Below are positions 46,252 to 55,921 of a stretch of DNA of 64,000 nt, one piece after another. Origin of the DNA: Stereocaulon alpinum. Taxonomy: Eukaryota; Ascomycota; Lecanoromycetes; Lecanorales; Stereocaulaceae. The position numbers and the translations under genes are program-made. Numbering within the stretch: position 1 is the first letter of the stretch; each line of letters begins with the position of its first letter. The DNA is taken from contig JAEUBA010000019.1 in assembly GCA_018257865.1 (NCBI GenBank), forward strand, positions 186,001-250,000. Reading direction: 5' to 3'. Under the pieces are notes generated by a model that was not told the DNA's origin, ran no database searches, and was given only the letters and a program-made list of their open reading frames with translations.

Positions 46252-47819
46252 ATGCCTCCAGCAAACGCAGAGGATGGGTCGGTCCCGCCACAGGACACGA
46301 ATTCCCCAGAGAATCTTCTGCAGAACGGAGGCATCGAACAAGTCGTGCCCGCAACGTGCGATAATACAGTGGCTTCAAAAGGCAAGATCAAAGGTATAAA
46401 TGGCACCCAACAGAAGGCGAAGCCAGCGGAAAGGTCGAATGATGGAAAACCGTCAGGCAAAGAATTGAAAGGAAAAGCAAAAGCGGAGAAAGCAGCAAGA
46501 AGGGCGCAGCAGAAAGGTGGTCAGCCAGGCCAGCAAGGTCAACCCGTTGTGGACTTAGGCCTGGAAATGCAGATGAGCTCAGATATAAGGAGACCATTGG
46601 TGACAGGGGCAACAGCCGCACAAAAGATCCAGCACAAGAAGACAGGCTCGGCTAGTGGGGGGGTTCAGAAACCCATTCCTTTTCGACCAGCACAAGCACA
46701 TGCTGCACCTATCCCGGAAGAACCAAAGAGAGAGAACAAAAACGTCGCTCTCTTTGATCACTTATATGGCAATCCGAGAAGGACTACACTGGCAGGTGCA
46801 AGCAAAGATGTACATCCCGCCGTCCTGGCATTGGGGCTTCAGATGAGGAACTACGTAATTTGTGGGAGCAGCGCCCGTTGTGTGGCCACAATGTTGGCAT
46901 TCAAGAGGGTCAATTGACCACAAATCTTAGTCGATGCACTGCTGATCCTTGCTAGGTCATTGAAGCTTATGTTACCCCACCACAGAATTCGCTACCACGC
47001 CATCTTACAACCCACCTCTCTTCTCAAATCGAATACCTCGTATCTTGTCGACCTCTCTCGATATCCATGGGCAACGCCATACGATGGCTCAAAGTCAAAA
47101 TCTCAGAAGTCGACGTGAGCACCGAAGAAAGCGCAGCTAAAACCGATCTTTGCAACGCTATAGACAACTTTATTACTGAGAAAATCACAGTAGCAGACCA
47201 GGTAATCGCAAAAAGAGGGATCGAGAAGATACGAGACGGCGACGTAATATTGACATACGCGAAAAGCAACATCGTCCAACAGACCTTGTTTGAAGCCTAC
47301 CGACAAGGCAGGAAGTTCAAGGTTATCGTCGTCGATTCAAGGCCACTGTTCGAAGGCAAGAATCTCGCACGCGCCTTAGCAGACGTTGGAATCGAAGTAC
47401 AATACTCGCTCACTCATGGCATTAGCCATGTTATCAAGGACGCAACAAAGGTCTTCCTAGGTGCCCACGCCATGATGAGCAACGGACGACTTTACTCAAG
47501 AGTCGGTACTGCGCTCGTAGCCATGACCGCCAAGGAAGCTGACGTCCCCGTAATCGTGTGCTGCGAGAGTATCAAGTATACCGAGCGAGTGGCACTGGAT
47601 AGTTTCGTGCACAACGAAGTTGCACCGCCTGAAGAACTCATCATCCAAGGCGAAACCTCCTCTCCATTGTCGAAGTGGTTGGACGTGCCGAATCTGCAAC
47701 TCCTGAACCTAATGTATGACCTTACGCCCGCGGAGTACATCACTATGGTCATTGACGAGAGCGGATACCTACCACCAAGTTCTGTGCCATTCATGCAGCG
47801 CTTGAGCGTGAATTCCTGA
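46252..47819 (+). CDS. GCD2: Translation initiation factor eIF2B delta subunit
   Basis: This is the regulatory delta subunit of eIF2B, the GDP-GTP exchange factor for eIF2 and sensor of phosphorylated eIF2alpha. Exon 1 is 46252-46908 (219 codons), intron 46909-46955 (GTCAAT donor, 47 nt), exon 2 46956-47819, giving 506 aa. The N-terminal 150 residues are low-complexity and Lys/Gln-rich, including GKELKGKAKAEKAARR. The eIF2B alpha/beta/delta domain then begins with VALFDHLYGNPR. Motifs include MGNAIRWLKVKI, ILTYAKSNIVQQTL, FKVIVVDSRPLFEGK and THGISHVIKDATKVFLGAHAM. The end MYDLTPAEYITMVIDESG is typical. All exon-2 landmarks of the family are present. Confidence 0.92.
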
Positions 47820-48514
47820 GAGACCGACTCCTTCATATGTGTTCCCAATAACCATTGCGACATGGCAGACAACCCGTACACGAGCAGACTTGTAATAACC
47901 TTGAACAAGTAGGCTATCATATCAACATACCACCGAAGCCTCCGCCGTGACATCTCACACCACGGACTTGAATGCCTCCAGCGGAGCTCCCGTCCGCCGC
48001 GCCGAGCACCTGTTTGGATATGCCAAAGGACACCCGTCGCTGTCCACCCGTCGCCGTCCACCCGTTACTCCCACAAGTGCCAGTACCAAAGCCAGAACTA
48101 AGGCTAAGCGGAAGCCAGTAATGCCTCTGAGATCTGGTGTCTCGCCTGGCTCGCCATCTGACGATCCGTGAGAATGCGCAGAGAGTGCGGTTGGCCAAGA
48201 TCCCAAAGTCGTAGGCTAGAACCTGCCTGAGCCGAGAGCTCCGTCTTGAAGACCTTTGATATCCCTTCTTAGAATTGGAAGCTTCGGAGTTTAGAAGAAT
48301 TAGTGACAGGGGTATCTATGATGGCGAAGTTACGATGACACAAACAGAGCTCAGATGCATAATCATACATAGCCCGTGTTCATCGCTGACGAGCGTTGGC
48401 AAAACATCTTATACCCGTCTAACCTCTAAATGCTCTGGTATCTATAATGCGAATCCCAAGACTCCCATGCAACCAAACACACAACCCTAACCTCCCATCC
48501 ATCTACCCTTCTCA
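47820..48514. other. Intergenic stretch between convergent genes
   Basis: About 0.7 kb between two 3' ends. It contains a small duplicated word (ccgtcgctgtccaccc / cgtcgccgtccaccc near 48031-48063) but no supported gene. Confidence 0.4.
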
Positions 48515-49948
48515 TCAACTCTTAACCTCATCCTGAAAACTCGGCGACCGTCTCAACTTCGGCGCCCCAACCTCCAAAGTCCCATTCCCCACCTTCTCCT
48601 TCTTAGCCTTCTCATCCTTAACACTAACACTCTCTCCCCTCCCCCTCAAAAACTCCTCGCTCTCACCAACCCTCTTCCCACCAGCCTCCCACCGTTCCCT
48701 CATCTCCTTCCTCCTCGTTTCCGCAAGGCTGTTCAGCGCCGGCCAATACGCTTTGTGATCGTACTCAAACTCCACATCGCCCCCGAACTTCTTCAACAAC
48801 TGCGCCGACGGCACAATCTTCGTCAAATCCTCATCGAACTTCATCTTCTCCTTCGTAGTCGGATCGATAAACGGAGTTATAATCTTGAAGAAACCCCATA
48901 TAATCCAAGGGACGTCTTTAACGCAAGCCTTGCCCAGGCGCTCAGGGTAGTGGTTTTGGAGGATGTTGAGTGTTTGGCGGGCTTGGGCTACTGTTGCGCC
49001 GTCGCCTTTGCGCGAATCTTTGAAGTTGCAGAGGAGGGCGAGGGTTTCTTGGCCGGGGGGGAGGAGGTCGATGCAGCGTTCTAGCATGAATACTAGGTGT
49101 TGAATTTGCTTGTCTGTTTTTTTGGTGTTTTGGAGGTGGGGGTTTAGGTAGAGGCATCTGTAGAATATGGCGTTAGCATTGCGCTTTTGGTGGATGAGGC
49201 TGCGCCGAAAGGCAAGTCTTGGCATCAGATGGAAGGAGGGAAAGGCTGTACGGCAGTGGAGGTTTTGCCAACATCTCTCGAGAGTGGTGGAAATTTAGAC
49301 AGGGAGGTAGAGAATCGCGAAAGGTACTTACGGTCTTCCCTCATTGTCGTATCCCAACAGAACCTGTTTCCCGGTCTCGTTCTCCTCACTGATATAATCC
49401 GCCGTGTGCTCTGCAACCCCATACTCTCTCCTCCAAACAAGCGTAGCCTGCACACGAGCAGTCGCTTGTGCTTCGTTCCATTTTGCAGCACGGAGATAGC
49501 GGAGCAAGCATTCGCGCGTCAACCATTGCCGTTCAGAATCTGTGAGCGGAGCGTCGGCTGCGTCTGGCTTTGAGCTTGTGGGAACGGAGGGCCAGAATTG
49601 GGCTTTGTTTAGTAGGGAGTTGTACTTGGTCTGTTGGTCGGCTGACAGGGGCGGTCGAGTTGCTGGGGTTGAGGTGGGCGTGGGATGGACAAAAGGGGTT
49701 TTGACGGGGTCGGTGGAGCCGTCGACTGTTGCGTTTGGAGGGGTGGTAGCAGCGTCTGAAGGGGCGGCGATAAAGGGGACTCGAGCGTCGGTGGTCTGTG
49801 CGGTTTCTGGTGCGTGCCCGTTGGGTATACATTCTTTTCCCTGAGAATTGCCGTTCATGAGAGGTTGTTGAGCTATCGGGGTGGGTTCTTGGCTGTTGTC
49901 TGCCAAGATCGGCAATCGATCCCCCTTCTGACGCTCAATTGATGCCAT
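48515..49948 (-). CDS. CRAL-TRIO (Sec14-like) phosphatidylinositol transfer protein
   Basis: This is a lipid-binding protein of the Sec14 superfamily. Exon 1 is 49948-49332, a long intron 49331-49158 (174 nt), exon 2 49157-48515, giving 419 aa. The first 110 residues are Pro/Thr-rich and disordered. The CRAL-TRIO N domain has LLRYLRAAKWNEAQATARVQATLVWRRE. The lipid-binding domain contains QVLLGYDNEGRPCLYLNP across the splice, then LLCNFKDSRKG, LNILQNHYPERLGKAC and the terminal helix PWIIWGFFKIITPFIDP. KMKF and SAQLLKKFGGDVEFEYDH are conserved in fungal members. The charged tail ends SPSFQDEVKS. Cargo is not readable from sequence. Confidence 0.85.
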
Positions 49949-50813
49949 TGCTGCTTTCTTGGTAGTTGGGAGCTGCTAGATGTTGGAGCTATCTGGGCCA
50001 GCTGTCAAAACCTAGCAGGCCCCCAAACCTACAGTAGATGGATAGCTGATTTAATTTCGGCCCTAAAATCTTATCGTGGATTGGTCGCCAATGTCAGGGG
50101 CGAGTAAGGGTCCCCGCCAGGGACGCAAAGTTTGTGTTCTTCTGGGCTGGGCCACCATAAGCGAGCCTCCCTAAGCGGAAGCCTAGGAAGATTAGCGCCC
50201 AAGCGAGGGGTAAGCTCTAAGTGGCTTCAGAGTCTGTGTTCCGGGGCACCATCAACCTTTGTTGCTTGTCTGTCCCCGACGAGGGTCTTCTGTCAGCCTT
50301 TCCTTCCCTGGCTTAGCGCCAAGGGCAGGCAGGGCCCGGTTTGTTTATGAACGCGTTCGTGCGATGTTCTCGCATGACTTCAAGGTGTGATTGAGACAAG
50401 AAGTGATCTGTTCATCGAGGGGTCCCGGACCATCTCATTCTCATCGCAGAGGTGCTGGTTTGGGCCCTCCATCTAACCTGGCTTCAACGTTGAAAAATGA
50501 AGACAATAATGGCATGGGGGACTTCCCAAGATGCTGCCTGATGAGTCCCTAATCGCACTGACCAGTTACCAGTTATGGCCTCCTTAAGTCAGCGCCCTAA
50601 GAACGCCATACATAAACGGGGCGTACAGAACGCTTGTGGCCTTGGCCAGACTTTTCTAGATCATCCATCCTCAGCACTGCCCCGCTACGTAAGTCAGCAT
50701 GGGCGTGCTAATGAAGAGCGTATTTAATATGCTAGCATACGTGACGTTTGCAACAACCTCCATCAAGAAGTCCAGCTCATTTGGTTTTGGTCACTAGCAA
50801 ATTATTTTGCGAC
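49949..50813. other. Intergenic stretch, nothing recognised
   Basis: About 0.87 kb upstream of the patatin gene. A few G/C-rich words but no gene. Confidence 0.4.
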
Positions 50814-53701
50814 ATGTCGGCTAGCGCTGAACCTGCTCCTCTCGGAGCCCAATCGCAGCGGAGAGTTCGCAAGATCCTATCGCTGGATGGAGGAGGAGTA
50901 AGAGGACTCTCAGAAATTCTGATCTTGCAAAACATCATGGAATTGCTATCCTTCGAGCGACGCGTTGATGTTCAACCCTGGCAAGAGTTTGATATGATCT
51001 GTGGCACAAGCACAGGAGGGTCAGTTGATGTCTTCTGCGTGTCTCCAATATTGTCCCTTCATTGAAAGAATGCTGCTAAATTTGGCCACTCTCGCTAACG
51101 ATCCCCAGCATACTCGCCATAATGCTTGGCCGTCTGAAATTGACTATTGCAGAAGCTCAGAACGCTTACTTGGGGCTCTCCAAGAATATCTTCGCGCGGA
51201 AGCATCATACTTTAAATCCCACACGAGCGTATGACAAGCTTAAGGCTAACGGGAAGTTCGAAAGCGAGCCCCTGAACGAGCAGATGAGGGCACTGCTAGA
51301 AGAAAAGGGTTTGACAAACGATGAGCCATTGAAAGACCCAGATGATGATTGCTGCAAAGTGTCAGTACCATTTCCCGAGTAGTAACGGGCTGTTGGCGGG
51401 TTGTTGGCGGGTTGTTGACATTTGTAGGTTCGTCTGCGCGGTACGACAAGAAGACACTTCTGCTCCTGTTGTGATACGGTCATACCGCAGTCGTCGTCCC
51501 GACAATCTGAGTAACAAGATTAAGATATGGGAAGCCGCGCGTGCCACATCTGCTGCCTCCACGTTCTTCGATCCCGTCGAGATAGGGCCATTCAAGCAAA
51601 GATACGTCGATGGCGCGCTCGGTTGGAACAATCCAATAGACCTGGCCGAGTTCGAATCGCGTGATCTCTGGCCGGGCGATGATCGTATAATTATCAGCCT
51701 TGGTACTGGTAGTGTTCCTGGACAGGGTGTAGAAGGAAACCTGGTAGACCTAGCTCGCCGGCTTGCGAAAATCGTCACAGAAGCCGACATGACAAATGAT
51801 CGATTCAGAAGAACCCATTCAAAGCTCGTAGACGACAACCGTCTCTTCCGATTCACTGTCACCCAGGGTCTCGGAGACATTGGCCTGGAAGAATATCAAG
51901 CTATCAACAAGATCGCCACCTATACGGAGACGTACATGAACAACTCAGACGTCTTTAAGCTGCTAGAAGCATGTGTACGTTCTATGAAAGACGCTGGTCA
52001 GAGGCTAAATATAGCTGGTCCCCATGGTTTGTGCCTTCCGTCTGAGAGATAGGTAAAACATCGCTTACTATGAGAGCACTTTAAAGAGTATGAAGATTTA
52101 CTAGCCTATCAAGCTCGTGATGTGATGACGAAAATATGCTCAACGTGCTTGCAAGGTTGCCCTCTTCTCGCCCACTATTCGTAAATGCTACGTGCTGATT
52201 GATAAAGGCCAATCCGTCGGCTCCACTCTATTCATATGTCGTACTTGCAACGTCTGGGAGTGCATTGTCTGCAAGCTTTACCATGATAAGAAGCATCAAA
52301 GCTCCATGCTGCGATTTACACCTTTACAATGGAATCAAAGCATGGAGCACGACCTCGTGAAATCTTGCTCCTTATGTTCGAGACTCGTGAGGAGCAGATT
52401 TGAGTGTACACAGTGTGCGAAAGCACTTTGTGACATTTGTTGCGACATCGTTTCTACGAACAATGCCTGGTTCGAAGAACATGACCCCACGCACAAGTCG
52501 TTTCGCTCGATTGTGCCCCCAAATTTTGCGATTGGTCCACCAATGACAAGAAGTTGCACTTGCGTTGGGGATGGCAATGTCATGATGCATTGCAGCAGAT
52601 GTCTGAATGGTTAGCACACGATCCCACCAAGCAAGTACTTGTCACACAAGCTAACGTCGTATAGCTCTCAAAGCTGGCAGTACACTCCACTGGTGCATTA
52701 CCTGCAGGAACATATACGGTGCAGCTGTCAGATCGTGTTCGAAATGCCATCGAGAAGAGCTGCCAAAACACAAGGACCACAAATTCCAGACGATACTGCT
52801 GGTGAGAAAGGAGCCTTCTGCTGCCACGCCTCGTAAGAGCACTGCGGCTGAACAATTCGGAGAGTGCTGGCAATGCTTCGACTGTGATTCCGGTAAATAT
52901 CAATTCATGGCGTCGCCAGCCGCTCCAGCTAAGAATCTAACAGTCATCCATTGGTCCAACTTTGCACGGCACCCATGCCCGACTATGGGCTTTGTCGCTG
53001 GCAACGCCATGCTCGACGCAATTCGCTTCGATCAGACTAAATGTGTTAGACTTGCGGAGCCTAAGTGGCCGTTCGAAGAACCAAGTTTTACCAGGGTGCA
53101 ATGCTCAGCTTGCAAAGATTGTGAGTCTACCAATCTCCAGATCTCTTGTTGACGACGTTGACAACGTTCTAAATTGACAGTCATACCATACGATACATGG
53201 AGCCTCGTCTGCCCTGATTGCGTCTCGATGACTTGCAAAAAGTGCTTGAAGACCACTAGAGAAAGTCACATGCACAATACCAATCTCTGCAAGATAGCAA
53301 ATACACATGCATCTCTCAGACCCGGTAACGGCCGGAGATGTCAAGCCTGTGGTCGAGGTAAGTCTACATCTATCCTCGCACCTTCCTCTTGTACTAAGAT
53401 GCATACAGAACACCCTGGCCACGCATTCTCGGGTATACAATGCACGAACTGCCGTCGTTGGGAGCTTTGCTATAAGTGTCTTGTGAACAAAAGCCCGGCT
53501 CGCCACCCTACATGCGGCGGACGGATGACGGTGTGGGAGCTGCTGATACCTTATTCAGGCCTCAACGTCGCGCAGGGTAGCAATTCGAGAGCCGCAAAGA
53601 TCATGCGTGGTGTAGGCGACAATCCTGGTTACGTGCTTGCGGCTGCTATGGGTGGTCTTCTTGCTGCTGCTGCGTTGGAAGATATTATTGATGATGATTA
53701 A
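50814..53701 (+). CDS. Patatin-like phospholipase fused to a zinc-binding module array
   Basis: Nine exons (50814-51019, 51109-51360, 51428-52026, 52087-52155, 52208-52609, 52665-52892, 52944-53120, 53181-53357, 53409-53701) sum to 2403 nt, giving 800 aa. Introns downstream of exon 3 are all phase 1. The patatin domain covers about residues 20-340: oxyanion loop DGGGVRG at 25-31, nucleophile Ser66 in GTSTGG, and catalytic Asp214 in DGA. The remaining 430 residues hold about five Cys/His clusters of ZZ-like spacing, for example CRTCNVWECIVC, CTQCAKALCDIC, CITCRNIYG, CPDCVSMTCKKC and CTNCRRWELCYKC, several followed by His pairs. The C-terminus is Ala/Gly-rich and hydrophobic (LAAAMGGLLAAAALED). 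Patatin domains occur as effectors in fungal NLR-type proteins; no NB-ARC or NACHT is present here. The intron 52893-52943 is a multiple of three and could be retained. Confidence 0.8.
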
Positions 53702-53759
53702 TGATACGATATACCTTTGGCCGCTTTGAATAGTTCTATAGATACAGGTGACGAAAAGA

Positions 53760-55050
53760 CTACACATCGATCAACAAAAGTTCCCCATCACGACCTGACC
53801 TCCCACCCAAAAGCAGCGCCTGCAGTGGCTGGCAAATTGCATTCACCTCCCGTTGCTTACACTTTGCAAGATCATCCACAAGCCTCAGCGCCATCTGATC
53901 CAAATGCTCCCCATCATCAAAATCCTCCATCAACTCAGCCCGATGCTGCAGCGTCTCCGACCACAGCAAGAAACTCCCCGCCGCCTCTTTCAAAGCCTGA
54001 TAATCGTTTGCTTTGCATACCAGTTCCTTTTTCGAGAACTTTGCTTGCTGCGTTAGCTTTCCACATCGAGTTGATAGCTTTATGTTTCCTTGCAGAGCTG
54101 CTTTGAGCTCTTTGTACTGCTTTTCGAGGGTGGATATCTCGGTTTTCACGGCTTCGAATTCCGTGTTGACTCTGGATTTCTGATTGACTAGGTCTTGCTT
54201 CTTGTCTTTAAGCACCCTAATCTCCACTTAGGCCTGCACTGACCGATTCTTCTGGCGGTGAATCAACTTACATGCCTCCCACTTGCATACCAGCAGCAAT
54301 TCCCAGCGCCGGTAGAAAGAAAGGCGAGACGGCCAAAGCGCCATATTTGACCTTTCCACCCAGTCAGTCGAAATCCGCACATGGAGAAATGCCAGAACAA
54401 AGCCCCACCACTTTCGCAATTTTCCTATGATCTTTGTTATCACTGATCTCCTCTTCCACACCACTCAATTCGCTAGCCACCGTACTCAAACGAGTTTGCG
54501 CGCCCTCCTTCTTCACCTTCTTGACTTTCAAGGATGCTTGCGTTGACGCTACGGCGCTTTGGGCACTCTTCATCGTCGAGTTGACTTCTTCTTGTAAGCT
54601 GTCGAGGTCGTCTTCGAATGAGGTTACTGCGAGTTGGATTTTCATTACGTCTTCTAATTGCCTGTCTGCTGATGTGGCTAGTTTGGTGAAGGATTTGTTG
54701 ATTTCGGTGCAACGCTCTCTCAGTACTATCAAGTCTCGTGCGCGAGGTATGATGCTGTCGTCTGAGACTTCGAGCTCGGTGATGAAGGATCCTGGCATCT
54801 TGAGGTGATCGATTGGATCGAAATCGAATGATATCAAGAGACCATCTTCTGGCTCTATGGTGCGGCTTTGCGGGGCTCTGATGTCTTGTATGGTAGCTTT
54901 GACCGATGTGACGCCATCTCGTAGGCAGGAAAGGATGTCGGACTGATCGGCTTCTATGAGTTCCTTTGCACTTTTCTGTTGTTGGATGTACTTCTTGGAG
55001 AGTCGGTTGAGCTTTCGCTCTAGGGTGTCTACTTGGACTTTGGTAGACAT
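53760..55050 (-). CDS. Coiled-coil protein with central hydrophobic segment
   Basis: Exon 1 runs from 55050 to about 54409 (214 codons; the donor could be 3 nt earlier), exon 2 is 54351-54272 and exon 3 54216-53760, giving about 392 aa. Residues 1-210 are long heptad-like helices (KLNRLSKKYIQQQKSAKELI, later IQLAVTSFEDDLDSLQEEV). Exon 2 encodes a hydrophobic stretch, YGALAVSPFFLPALGIAAG. A second helical region follows (KSRVNTEFEAVKTEISTLEK) and the tail is neutral. Helix, hydrophobic hairpin, helix is the plan of alpha-helical pore-forming proteins such as the ClyA/xenorhabdolysin group, but I see no diagnostic motif, so this is only a shape match. A membrane-anchored coiled-coil protein is equally possible. 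It is convergent with the patatin gene (58 bp between stops) and divergent from the next coiled-coil gene. Confidence 0.65.
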
Positions 55051-55921
55051 TGACGAGATGACGGTCAAGCGCCGTGGGAGTACGGCGAGATGAGTGCAGA
55101 ATTTTGGAGAGTTGTGATGTTTTGAGCCACCGAACGGCTGAAAGATGTTATTGTGATGCGGCGTTGCAAGCAGTACGTTTTACGTTGACTGCATTCTGAT
55201 CGTTACCATCGCAGCTCTTTCAAGGACTGTTATCGCTTGGGTTGTCGAAGTCAAAGGTGAAAGTCCCGAGTACCTTACTTCGGTTCCAAGTACTCCGCAC
55301 AACGTTGCGGAGGTCCTAAGACGGCAAAATAGGCATCACCTTATCATCCGCCGCCAAAACCTACCTGTAGCGGTCTTGGAATTGTAGTCAGGTGTCATGG
55401 ATGCAAGGATCTAGGTTGAGTCGACGACCATGGGCTTGTTCTAGTGTAGAAGAATGATCGTCACTTAGCACTCAGCCGGCCAGAGTGTCAGCCCCCAGGA
55501 AAATTCTTCAGCTAGTCAAGCGGCGCAGCCAACGCCATAGCTTAAGCTCGGACTCACGTTTCTCACCATTGGCTGAGAAAATAGATACGGACGCCATTTC
55601 CTTGGCTGCTAGTGTTGGGTGATGTGCCATGTCCTGCGCCCTGCATTCAACGCTAAACTGTGACGACTCTGCATGATTTAGCCTTGGTACGATGAGTACG
55701 CCTTGGCAAGTACCGTCCAACCGTTCAGCCTTGCAGAAGAGTATAGGTAATAAAGGCTTCCAAGAAACACATATCAGTCTGGAAGTTGAATCGATTCTTG
55801 CGGCCCAGAAGTGCCAATTGCAAAGCGAGTAACCACAAAAGGCAAGACACCCACTCAGCCCCTTGAAGTTCAGTGAGTGTTCAGAGCCCACCGGAATTTA
55901 CCGTGAAGCCTGCCAGGGACC
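55051..55921. promoter_or_regulatory. Divergent intergenic region between two coiled-coil genes
   Basis: 870 bp between two start codons facing away from each other. A minus-strand ORF at 55508-55891 has no recognisable family. No named element; presumed to carry both promoters. Confidence 0.4.
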
